A stretch of 45,999 nt of DNA from Opitutus sp. GAS368 (GTDB taxonomy: Bacteria; Verrucomicrobiota; Verrucomicrobiia; Opitutales; Opitutaceae). The translations under genes and the position numbers were made by a program. Every line of letters begins with the position of its first letter. The first letter of the stretch is position 1. The notes beneath the pieces are model-generated. The model made no database searches, had not been told where the DNA came from, and was given only the letters and a program-made list of their open reading frames with translations. Shown piece by piece: positions 33,810-43,200 of this stretch. The stretch lies in contig CAMDOF010000046.1 in the NCBI GenBank assembly GCA_945903465.1, positions 1-45,999 of the forward strand. The letters are read 5' to 3'.

Positions 33810-34389
33810 GCCTCTGCTGGGCACAATTAATTCCTCGGCGTGCCAGCGGCGATCGTGAAATCGTGCATTTCTGGCGATTTTGATCTCACCTTCGCCCGAG
33901 TGAGTATTTTCTTAGAAACTTCATCAAAAAACTCTTCTTAAACTTTTCTTTCTGCATGACATGCGCTTAAGGCACCAAGCATTCACCAGGCTCCGGTGAT
34001 TTCCTGATCGCCAGAAATCGACGGTGTTCGCGCCGCCGGTCACACCTGGTCACGACGCCGTCGAACGTTATCGGATTTCTTCCGGGGTTTTTTGTGCTGT
34101 TGCGCGCCGTGCCGTCGTCGAAGCGACCGCCGAATGAGATCCGTCCGCGATTTTGGTTAAACGTCGCGGACCCGGTGGCCTAAAACGCGTCACTCGTGAA
34201 GCGCTGGTCGTTGTTCGCGCCATTGGCGGCGAAACCAGAAAGTGGTGGGAGATTGCGCGCGGCAAATGCATCCCTCGCGGCGGTGGAGGCGGGGCTGTCT
34301 TACGCGCGGTGCGCCGCTTGCGATTTGCGTGATGATGTTCGTTCAGGCTAGTGATTCTCCTATCAGTCGGACTGACTCGGCGTCTTTCC
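33810..34389. other. 580-bp intergenic region, A/T-rich in part
   Basis: No gene was recognised. The stretch 33895-33970 is clearly A/T-rich for this genome and could contain a promoter. It lies inside a 12-bp inverted repeat pair (33867-33878 and 34007-34018). The remainder carries only short, low-quality frames. No intrinsic terminator is evident after the RND gene. Confidence 0.55.
33867..34018. repeat. Widely spaced 12-bp inverted repeat
   Basis: ATTTCTGGCGAT at 33867-33878 is the exact reverse complement of ATCGCCAGAAAT at 34007-34018. The arms enclose about 128 bp that includes the most A/T-rich part of the gap. Confidence 0.5.
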
Positions 34390-35139
34390 ATGAGACTCCA
34401 CCTCTTCCCCGTACTCTTGTTCTTGCTTAGTTCCGCCGTCTACGCCGCGGATCTATCGGCAATTCCCACCGGTCCGATCGCCGTAAAAAAAGAATTACTT
34501 TTCGCCGATGACTTCGAGGGGGCCACGCCGGCCAAGGTCTGGCATCGGGTTGTCCCCACCTTTACGATCGAGCAAGGCACCCTCAAGGGCACCCAGACTC
34601 GGGATACGCTGGTCCCGGCCTCGGATGGGAAGGCGGCGATGACGCCGCACGCCGCTGTGCATGGTCTGGAAATTCCCACGAAAGATAGTGTCGTGGAAGT
34701 TCGGATACGCTTCGAAGGCGCTTCGATGATTGACGTCGAGTTTGATGATCGGGCCTACGCAGGCGCCCATTACGGCCACCTTTGCCGCGCTCAGGTGCGT
34801 CTCAATGGCGTCACGCTGATTGATGAGCGCGATGGCACGATGCGGAACGACATCTATGCGATGAATAAAGAGCCCGCAAAAAAGGCGGAGCGGGCCAAGT
34901 TACTGGCGGGGCGGAGCGTCACGTATCCGGCCCAGCTCCAGGCGGGGAAATGGTACACCCTCGTGGTTGAAACGGTCGGTGATGCCATGCGCGTCACGAT
35001 TGATGGCAAACCAGCGGGTTTTTTGCGGTCTTCGGGCATCGCCCACGCCACCAAGTCCAAAATTGAGCTGGGGGTTGCGGGTAAAGATGGATTCTTCGAT
35101 GACATTAAAGTCTGGCGGGCCGAGCCAGTCGCGCGTTAG
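34390..35139 (+). CDS. Secreted DUF1080-like jelly-roll protein
   Basis: This is a 249-residue exported protein. The start ATG 34390 gives a signal peptide (about 1-19, ending V-Y-A-A). The rest shows the concanavalin-like pattern of DUF1080 (3-keto-disaccharide hydrolase) proteins, abundant in Verrucomicrobia and Planctomycetes: F-A-D-D-F-E-G near the N-terminus, G-K-W-Y-T-L-V-V-E-T near the middle-end, R-V-T-I-D-G-K-P, and a closing G-F-F-D-D-I-K-V-W. A glycan-binding or glycan-cleaving role is inferred from the family; no catalytic residues can be assigned. An upstream in-frame start at 34351 is rejected because it displaces the signal peptide. It is monocistronic or loosely linked to the next gene, 247 bp away. 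Confidence 0.75.
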   Translation: MRLHLFPVLLFLLSSAVYAADLSAIPTGPIAVKKELLFADDFEGATPAKVWHRVVPTFTIEQGTLKGTQTRDTLVPASDGKAAMTPHAAVHGLEIPTKDSVVEVRIRFEGASMIDVEFDDRAYAGAHYGHLCRAQVRLNGVTLIDERDGTMRNDIYAMNKEPAKKAERAKLLAGRSVTYPAQLQAGKWYTLVVETVGDAMRVTIDGKPAGFLRSSGIAHATKSKIELGVAGKDGFFDDIKVWRAEPVAR

Positions 35140-35386
35140 GGCCGCGTGGAGATGTTCTGAGCCTTTGCGGGTGGAGTCGCGGCGACAGCCCGGTCGGACA
35201 TATGCTTTTTTCGCGTTAGCCTCGGCCGCAGGTCGAGCGCGTTCGCGGCGGGGCAAGGGCCGCTCGGTGGTCGCGGTCAGCGGGAGTTTTTCGACGGAGG
35301 CATGAATGCTTGCGGTTTCGATTATTTGCTGACGCGGTAGGGATTAATCCAGTCACCTTCATTAGCGGGCATCTTCCCCTTCGCAT

Positions 35387-36667
35387 ATGCTAACACCTCG
35401 TCGTTTTTCCGCGCTACCGCGTCGGACATTTCTCAAAAACTCCGCCGCGTTGGCGTTGCTAGGTTCCAGTCGCGGGCTCGCGGCCGCGGTGCCGGCCTCG
35501 GCAGCTCCTACTTATGAGGCTTTACAACGCATCATGGATGCGCCGGTTTTGGACTTAACGTCGGTCAAGGCACCGGTGACCGTGGCTTCGATTGAGTTGC
35601 TGCGGAATGGGAAAAATTTTCTGGTCCGCGCTCGTTCGACGGACGGCGTGGAAGCGATCACAGTTCCGAATCCAGCGAGTATGGCAAAAGCGTTTCCGCT
35701 TTTCTTGGACTGGACGGCGCCCCAGTTTTTAAACAAGGACGCCCGGTTGATTGAGTCGCTGCAATGGGACGCGTATCGCGCGGGGAGTAATTACAAAATG
35801 CAGGGCCTGCTTTTTTGGGTGGCGATGATGGCGGTGGAGCAGGCGTTGCTGGAATTGATGGGCAAAACGGCGCAACGGGCGATGGCGGATTTTTTCGGAG
35901 GAGCGCGTCGGCGTGAGATTCCGGTTTATTACGCGAGCGGCAATCGCGGGAATTCTCCGGAGGCTGAAATCGCTTTTCTCGAGAAACTTGTCGGCAGTTC
36001 GGGTGTGCGGGCGCTAAAATTTCGATTGGGCGGTCGCATGAGTCGCAACGCGGATTCGTTACCGGGACGCACCGAAAAACTCATTCCGCTCGTGCGAAAA
36101 ACGTTCGGCGACGCGATGACGCTTTATGCCGATGCCAATAGTTCTTACGATGTTTCCGAGGCGATCCGGATCGGTCGGATCATGGAAGCACAGCGTTATG
36201 CATTCTACGAGGAGCCTTGCGAGTTTGATGATTTATGGAGCACGCAACAAGTCGCGGCTGCCCTCAGCATCCCCATCGCGATGGGCGAGCAGGAGTTTAG
36301 TTTACATCGGTGGCGCTGGTGTATCGCGCATCGGGCGATGGATATTGTGCAACCCGACCTTCACTACGGGGGCGGTTTTATTCGGGCGACGAAGGTGGCG
36401 CGGATGGCGGCGGCCGCCGGCATGGATTTGGTCCCACACATGTCGGGCGGAGGCCTCGGCCACCTTGACGTGGTGCAGTTCGCCGCGTTCACCCCCAACA
36501 TGGGTCCTTTTCAGGAATTTAAGGGTGACGCGACCATCCCGGTGTCCTGTGCGACGTCCTCGCTTAAATGTGAAAATGGCAGCGTGCGCTGCCCCACCGG
36601 GCCAGGCTTTGGCGTGACCGTAGATCCTGATTTTGTCCGGCAGGCGCAAGTTGTGAAACTGCGTTGA
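35387..36667 (+). CDS. Tat-exported enolase-superfamily (mandelate racemase/muconate lactonising) protein
   Basis: The 426 residues begin with a twin-arginine signal (P-R-R-T-F-L-K, then a hydrophobic stretch and A-S-A-A near 40). The barrel domain shows enolase-superfamily landmarks: K211-x-R213 on strand 2, metal ligands D249 (Y-A-D-A-N-S-S-Y), E275/E276 (Y-E-E-P) and E301 (M-G-E-Q-E), and a late His H351 (V-P-H-M-S-G-G-G). The ligand set suggests an active Mg2+ enzyme that abstracts an alpha-proton from a carboxylate, i.e. an acid-sugar dehydratase or racemase type. The substrate is unknown. Export of such an enzyme is unusual but recurs in Verrucomicrobia and Planctomycetes. Confidence 0.85.
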   Translation: MLTPRRFSALPRRTFLKNSAALALLGSSRGLAAAVPASAAPTYEALQRIMDAPVLDLTSVKAPVTVASIELLRNGKNFLVRARSTDGVEAITVPNPASMAKAFPLFLDWTAPQFLNKDARLIESLQWDAYRAGSNYKMQGLLFWVAMMAVEQALLELMGKTAQRAMADFFGGARRREIPVYYASGNRGNSPEAEIAFLEKLVGSSGVRALKFRLGGRMSRNADSLPGRTEKLIPLVRKTFGDAMTLYADANSSYDVSEAIRIGRIMEAQRYAFYEEPCEFDDLWSTQQVAAALSIPIAMGEQEFSLHRWRWCIAHRAMDIVQPDLHYGGGFIRATKVARMAAAAGMDLVPHMSGGGLGHLDVVQFAAFTPNMGPFQEFKGDATIPVSCATSSLKCENGSVRCPTGPGFGVTVDPDFVRQAQVVKLR

Positions 36668-36919
36668 CCATGGTCCTGCGTGGACGCGGGTGGCGCGTGG
36701 TCGCAGCGGGCCGAGTTGGCATCCGGGCCGCAGTGGTCGCCCCGCGTGGTTGGGCGGCGGGCTGGATCGGGCTTCGGTGAGTGGTGGGATGGTTTCACCG
36801 CTGGGCCGACTGGGGGCGGATCGGGCGCGGTGGAGAGCCCCGCGGCACTGGATTAGCGGAGGCGACGCCAGCTTGGTGATCGGTGTTGCCGCGGGTGCCT
36901 GGGCAAGTCGCCCGCGCCG

Positions 36920-38863
36920 CTACTTCGTCTCCGCCGGCTCAGACGGGGGGGCGATCAACACCGTTAGCCAGAGATCTTGGGTGGAAGGAATAACCAAATC
37001 CCGAAAGCCTTGCGGGACCCCGTTTTTGAGAGACGTTGTCACCATTTCATGGATCGCAGGTGGGATGCTGTGAGCGTCGCTTGGGCAAAAATGGATTTGA
37101 AAAGGGCCGTTGAAGGGGCCCGCATCTGCCGCCGCCACGAGCTGCAACGTGATTTCTTTTTCGGTCTCATTCATCTCAACGGGGCTCGCCGTCAGGCCTT
37201 TCGGCAGTCCGACCACCGAGGCCGTCGCTTTGGATTTAAAGCCTTGGATCCGCTTCGCGGCGACCTTGATCGCGAGAGTTTTTCCAGGCGCGATCGCAAA
37301 GGCTGATTCCACGATGGTCGCCTTGAGCTGGGGTCGTGGAGGTTGGATGCTCAGCCGATAAAGATGATCTGCGCCGGCGCGATGCAGCACGCTTCTCACC
37401 ACCGCCGTATAGTTGCCTGACTCTGGTGCGGTCCACGCCAGTTGCGGATCAGCGGTGTCACCGTCGTCGTTCCGGACCAGTTCCTTGCCGCCGGCATTTT
37501 GAATCGTCAGCGACGCATCCAAAGGAAACCCCAGCGACGCGGACTGAATTGCGAGCGAGAGTTGTTCACCTTTGGTGGCACGAAAAATGAAGCGATCTTC
37601 CTCGCCTATTTTTTCGATGCAGCCCGTGACGGCAAACGGCGCCGCGAGTCCGGGTGCCCCCGCGGCCAGCTCGCGAATTTCCGATTCCAGCAACTCGGGC
37701 CCGTCACCCAGCGCGAGGGTGAGCGCATTTTCAACTTGCGGCGGACGCCAGGTCGCCTCGCGCGATCCCGGAGGAAAACGCGTCCCATCCACCGCATATT
37801 CACGTTCAGCCAGCACCCCCAAGTTCCAGCCAAACACGCGCAGCTTCGTGGTCCCCGCCCTCGAGATGCCCAAGGGCAGCGTGTAGCGGATCTGGGGCCC
37901 GCCTGAGAGATGGAGGCGATAGACGCAAGCATCGCTGCCGGTAAATTTCGCGTCAGACGTCGCTGGATGGGCGAAGCCAAAAACTTGTAAAATATACGCG
38001 CCGGCTGCCGGAGCTTCCCAAGCTAGTAACGGATCAAATGTGCGGCCGTCGTCGTGGTTGAGGGCGAGTTCCCGCCCGTGGGCATCGACGAGGCGTAAGA
38101 CGGCGTCCATGGGGGAGGCGAGACGGTAGGCTTCGACCGAGGCGATGAGCGTTTGTCCGGCCTCCAGCCGCAGCTTGTAAGAATCCACGTCGCCGCTTTT
38201 GTCCAAGCGTGCATTGATCGTGGCGGGCAGGGACGCAACCATCGGAGCCTTCGCAAATTCATCATTGGGTTCAGTTTCTTTGCCTTGCTGATCCGCTGTC
38301 ACCATCAGAAACCGGGGTGCGCTCGCGCCGGCTTCGTTGAAAACGCGCACCAAATGGGGTCCGACCGCGGCATCGGCCCGCACCTCGATGGTGAACTGGC
38401 CGTTGGTCTTCTCGGCGCTGAAGCAAATGCCCGGGGTATCCGTCCAGACTTGCGGAGGCCAAGGGGTAAATTTACCGACGGCGGTGACGGTGGTGGTCGT
38501 CCCAACTTGGACCGCCACAGGGTAAAGGTGAGTGAGGGTGGGGATTGCGCCGAGCAGGTAGCCGGCTTCGCCATAAAAGATCACTGGGAGCAGGAGCGCT
38601 AAAAATAACGAAAGGGGTACCCGATCTCTCGCGGATCGGCAGCGCGTAAAGGTCGTGGCTTTTTCTGCCCGGTTGGGAGCGAGGTGGCTGACCGTGCCGG
38701 CGGGGCTAGGAATATTCCGTTCAGCATTCGCGCGGCCCGCTCCCGGTTCGTGGGTTCGGCTCGGATCTGATCTCCGATTAATCGGTCGATCTTGAACGCT
38801 CGAACCGGTGGCCAAGAATCGATTACTGCGAGCGGGATCCGTCAGTCGTCGCGCGCGCGTCAA
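36920..38863 (-). CDS. Exported protein with pre-peptidase C-terminal (PPC) domains
   Basis: Up to 647 residues. Two PPC-type beta-sandwich modules are seen: one at about 215-310 (E-T-E-P-N-D-E-F, then D-V-D-S-Y-K-L-R-L-E-A-G-Q-T) and one at about 425-520 (G-E-E-D-R-F-I-F-R-A-T-K-G-E-Q). Further beta-rich regions flank them. It is the last gene of the DUF1553-DUF1501 operon. TTG 38863 overlaps the DUF1501 stop as TTGA, suggesting coupling. From that start the hydrophobic signal-like segment begins only near residue 83, after a long basic stretch, so the real start is uncertain; TTG at codon 17 is another option. No protease domain is present. A secreted accessory role is inferred. Confidence 0.8.
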   Translation of the reverse strand: MTRARRLTDPARSNRFLATGSSVQDRPINRRSDPSRTHEPGAGRANAERNIPSPAGTVSHLAPNRAEKATTFTRCRSARDRVPLSLFLALLLPVIFYGEAGYLLGAIPTLTHLYPVAVQVGTTTTVTAVGKFTPWPPQVWTDTPGICFSAEKTNGQFTIEVRADAAVGPHLVRVFNEAGASAPRFLMVTADQQGKETEPNDEFAKAPMVASLPATINARLDKSGDVDSYKLRLEAGQTLIASVEAYRLASPMDAVLRLVDAHGRELALNHDDGRTFDPLLAWEAPAAGAYILQVFGFAHPATSDAKFTGSDACVYRLHLSGGPQIRYTLPLGISRAGTTKLRVFGWNLGVLAEREYAVDGTRFPPGSREATWRPPQVENALTLALGDGPELLESEIRELAAGAPGLAAPFAVTGCIEKIGEEDRFIFRATKGEQLSLAIQSASLGFPLDASLTIQNAGGKELVRNDDGDTADPQLAWTAPESGNYTAVVRSVLHRAGADHLYRLSIQPPRPQLKATIVESAFAIAPGKTLAIKVAAKRIQGFKSKATASVVGLPKGLTASPVEMNETEKEITLQLVAAADAGPFNGPFQIHFCPSDAHSIPPAIHEMVTTSLKNGVPQGFRDLVIPSTQDLWLTVLIAPPSEPAETK

Positions 38864-40215
38864 ACGAAGAGCTCCTTGATCAGCCGCCCGTTATTCACCA
38901 ATTGGATTGGTCGGCCAGTATTCGTGTGCAGCGTTTGCGAGTGATCGATGCCCATCTTCGAATAGAGCGAGGCCGCAAAGTCCTCGGGGCGATACACGTT
39001 TTCGGATGCGTGGTAGCCCTTGGCATCGGTGGCGCCCACGACTTGCCCCCTCGGTATGCCCGCGCCTGCCATTAAAACGGACATGGCATGAGGCCAATGG
39101 TCGCGCCCGGCATCCTTGTTTACTTTGGGCGTCCGCCCGAATTCTCCAAGGACCACCACCATGGTGTTTTCAAGCAGACCGCGCTCATCGAGATCATTGA
39201 TCAAAGCGGCCACGCCTTGGTCCAGCTTCTTCACTTGTTCGCCTTTGTAGGCTTCAAACAATTTGGTGTGGTGGTCCCAGCCGCCAAAATAAACGGTCAA
39301 CCATGAAACGCCGACTTCGACGAGGCGTCGGGCCATCAGCAGGCGTTGTCCGAAATCGTTCCGGCCGTACGCCGCGCGCACTTGCTCGTTTTCTCGGTGG
39401 ATGTCGAACGCCGCTTGCGCCTGCGGCGACAAGACCATGTCGATTCCTTGCTGGTAATATTGATCAAAAGTGACGGCGGGGTCGTCCGCGAGCTTATCGG
39501 TGTAGCGCAGCATCCGATCGAGCGAGGTTCGCAACTCGCGGCGGGAAGCGGCGCGGGCTTCACTAATTTCCGAAGGCAAGACGACGTCTCGAACGAGGAA
39601 ATTTTTCTCGTGTGGATTCCCGTTGATAACAAAAGGTGCATGTTTGCCTCCGAGAAAATTCGGTCCACCGCTCCGGGAAGCTCGGGGCAGCGACATATAA
39701 GACGGGAGCCCATTCTGGATTCCCCGATGATGAGAGACCACTGAACCGAAGGACGGATGAAATGTCACCGAAGCGCCGCACGCGACCGGGACTGGTGTCT
39801 TCGCGCCCGTCATCATGTAGTGATTGCCGCCGCCATGATTCGGGTCTTTGTGGCAGATGGAGCGGACGATCGTCACTTTGTCAGCGACCTTGGCTAGATG
39901 GGGCACGACTTCACTGAACTGGACCCCGGGGACCGAGGTCGAAATCGCCCCGAGCGATCCGCGGATTTCAGTGGGTGCATTGGGTTTAGGATCGAAGGTC
40001 TCGTAATGGGAAGGTCCGCCATCTAGCCACACCATGATGCAGTTGATCGGCTTGCGACCACTGCGACCGGACTTGTCGGGGCTGGGCGAGATCGCAGCGG
40101 CCTGGGCCTGTAAACGGAGGAGGTCGGACAAGCCAATCCCCAATCCTCCGCCAATCCCCAGTTGAAGAAAATCGCGGCGCCGCATGCCGGCACAATTATG
40201 GGTGGGTGAGCTCAT
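38860..40215 (-). CDS. Tat-exported DUF1501 protein
   Basis: The 451 residues begin with a twin-arginine signal (R-R-R-D-F-L-Q-L-G, residues 12-20). The body matches DUF1501, a sulfatase/alkaline-phosphatase-like family: M-V-W-L-D-G-G-P-S-H-Y-E-T-F-D near the start, N-H-G-G-G-N-H-Y, G-G-W-D-H-H, and G-E-F-G-R-T-P-K with D-H-W-P-H near the end. The role of the family is not established. It is almost always paired with a DUF1549/DUF1553 protein, as here, 54 bp downstream of one. The conserved Asp and His residues would suit a metal-dependent hydrolase, but that is inference. Confidence 0.93.
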   Translation of the reverse strand: MSSPTHNCAGMRRRDFLQLGIGGGLGIGLSDLLRLQAQAAAISPSPDKSGRSGRKPINCIMVWLDGGPSHYETFDPKPNAPTEIRGSLGAISTSVPGVQFSEVVPHLAKVADKVTIVRSICHKDPNHGGGNHYMMTGAKTPVPVACGASVTFHPSFGSVVSHHRGIQNGLPSYMSLPRASRSGGPNFLGGKHAPFVINGNPHEKNFLVRDVVLPSEISEARAASRRELRTSLDRMLRYTDKLADDPAVTFDQYYQQGIDMVLSPQAQAAFDIHRENEQVRAAYGRNDFGQRLLMARRLVEVGVSWLTVYFGGWDHHTKLFEAYKGEQVKKLDQGVAALINDLDERGLLENTMVVVLGEFGRTPKVNKDAGRDHWPHAMSVLMAGAGIPRGQVVGATDAKGYHASENVYRPEDFAASLYSKMGIDHSQTLHTNTGRPIQLVNNGRLIKELFV

Positions 40216-40269
40216 GGCGTTTGGCAGAGAAATCGTTGGTGCTGAGGCAGGGGAGGCCGCGTGAAAGAA

Positions 40270-43200
40270 TCAGTGATTGAACACAAACTCGGCGGAGTTG
40301 AGCAACGCCCAAAAAACATCTTCCGTGGCACTCTGGCGAGTCGCTTTTTCCGCGGTGAAAGCTGCGGTGGCGACTGCGAGTTCATCGGAGTTGGGCGCGC
40401 GGTTGACGGTGGTGAGATAAAGCTGGGTTACGACTTCGTCTGGTGATTTCGCGCTGTCAGCGAGCGCGCGGGCGCGTCCGCCGTTGCCGCTGAGTTTGGC
40501 TTGCAGCGCCTTGGAATTCATCAGGTGCAGGGATTGCACGACGCTGATGTGCGTATCGCGCTCGCACGGTGGATCCATGCTGGGATCAGGCCGACTAAAA
40601 GCATCCATGAAGTGGGATTCGATCTTGAACGTCCAGGCCTGCATCGCGCGGGTTCCGAGTGGCATCCCCGTAAACGTATCCGCCCCGCCGGTGGCGTCGT
40701 TAACCGCGTCGAGCAGCACCTCGGCCGGTAACCGGCGACGGTAGGCACGGGAAAAATTACGGGTGTCCGCACGGTTGAATTCGTTGGGGGTCGAGCTGAG
40801 CTGATAGAGGCGCGACCCCATAATCGTGCGCATGAGCTGCTTCAGGTCGTAACCGTGCACGACAAAATCTCGAGCCAGCGCCGAGAGCAGGGGAGGATTA
40901 ACGCAGGGGTTGGAGATGCGAAAATCATCTACGGATTCGACCAATCCACGGCCGAAAAAGTTGGCCCAGACTCGGTTGACGGCCGCGGGAGCGAAATACG
41001 GATTGTCCGCCGCCGTCAGTGAATCGACGAGGGCGCGCCGCGGGTCGCTACCTGTGGGCTCAGGCTCGTAGCTGCCTTCCAGCGGGCGCGGCACCATTAC
41101 CTCGCCCGAGACGGGATGCTTGACGGTACCGCCCGCGGCGAAATAAAAGGTCTCGGTCCCCGCTGAAATGGGCGGGGAAATCGCCGCTCCCTTCTGTTTT
41201 AGAGAACCGAAAAAAGCCGCGAACTGGTAAAAGTCGTTCTGCGTCCACTTTTCGTTCGGGTGATTATGGCAGCGCGCGCATTCGAGGCGGGTGCCCAGGA
41301 AAAGCTGACTGAACATCGTGGCGCGATCCGCCGGTTCGCGGCGATCCCGATAAATCACCGCAGGTCCATCCCGATGGTTGTTGCCTTCGGCCAGAAGAAT
41401 ATCGCGCACGAATTGATCATACGGCTGGTTTTTCCGGAAGCTTTGGCGGAGCCATTGGTCCAGAATGAAGACGCTCTTCAAGCCGACGCGGTCGGGGTTG
41501 GGCCGCACGAGGTCGGCCCATTTGCTCGCCCAATAGTCGGCATAGGCGGGCTCTTCCAGAATCCGGGCAATGAGCGCCTCGCGTTTTTTGGATGAAGGAT
41601 CGGCCGTGAATGCCTGCACTTCTTCAGGTGTGGGCAAGAGGCCGACCGCATCGAGTTTGGCGCGGCGGAGAAACTCGGCATCTGTGCACAACTCCGAAGG
41701 TAAAAGGCCAATCCGCTGGAACTGCGCGTAGGCAAGTTCGTCGATGAAATTGTTTTTTGGCAACGAAGCGTAGCGGCTTTCTGGTATCAGGTGCTCCGCG
41801 GGAACGGTGACTTGTGCATCTGCCACGAATCCCATGTAGCGGGCCACGATGACCCCTTGCCCTGAGACCGCGCCGACCCGCACGTGGCCGTCGGCATTCA
41901 CCGCGGCAATCTCGAGGTCGTTCGAGGCAAACGCCGCCAGCCGCGTGACATCCCGCGTGCCGCCGTCAGAGTAGTGGGCCTCGACGGTCAGGCGTCGCTC
42001 GCTCTTCTTGTGGTAAACGCTGGTGTGTGGAGAAACCGTGATCCGCTGCAGCTCCGGTTCGTTAACTCCGCGATAGGCCATGCCCTCACGTATCCATTGG
42101 ACCAGCACCTGGTGAAATTCTGATCCGGGTTCGATCCGGCGGCCGCCCTCGTGGTCAATCGCGGTGGTCGGCTTTTGCACAATTAAGCTTTGCTCGGGCG
42201 CGGAGGGGAAGACGCGACGGCCCCGAGCACCTTTGACGATCGCGTCGTAGTCAGCTTTGGGATCGTACGAAAAGACGGATAGCTTGAATCCGTTTTGGCC
42301 TTCGGCTTTCGCGTGACAGGAACCGGTGCTGCAACCGGCGCGATTTAAAACCGGCAGCACATCGCGCAAAAAACTGAGTGGTGGCAATGCGCTCGAACCG
42401 AACTTGGCCGTCGCGCTGGCCCCAGCGGGTTCTGGCGCAGTCTGCCCTTCCGCCGGCTGCGGCGCCAGCTTTGCAACCAATTTACCTTCGCCGCTCCATA
42501 CCTGCACCTGACCCGAGTGGCCGCCAGAGAAAATCGTGCTGGGGGACAACGTGCTGACCGCACAAAAAAGCGTGTCGCCGGCGTCACCGATTTTTTTCTC
42601 ATCGCCTCCCTTCGAACGTTCGGTGCCAGCGTGGGGCTGGAGATTAGTGTAGGTAAAGACGGCCCCTTGGTGGGTGGCGGCCACGATGGTTTTCCCATCT
42701 CCCGGCCAACGCACGGCGGTCACCGCGCTGGTATGAGTTCCCAGACTGATGAGTTTTTCGCCCGTCTGCACATCCCAGACATTGAGTTCCTGATCCGCAC
42801 CGCCGCTCGCCACCTGCGTGGCTTCGGGGTTGAAAGCGACGCTTAAAACCTGGGCGCCGTGCCCTTCGAGCCGGGCCAGTTCCTTGCGGGATGCCAGTTC
42901 CCATACTTTGATCAATTTATCCCCGCCGGCCGTGACGAGCCGGGTGCCCTCTCGGTTGAAATCGAGTCCGAAGATCGTGTCGTCGTGGGCGAGCCAAGTG
43001 GAGAGGATGCGCCCCTCGGGTAGGCCGATCACGCGCACAAAGCCGCTTTTTCCGGCCACGCCGTCGGCGAGCACGAGCTGACTGCCATCGGGGGAAAATT
43101 GTAGAGCGGTGACCTTCCCCCGTAACTCGGCCGTCCATTCCCGCTGCGCCTCGAAGGATTCGCTGTTCCAAAGCACGATGCGCCGAAAAGCGCCGGAGGC

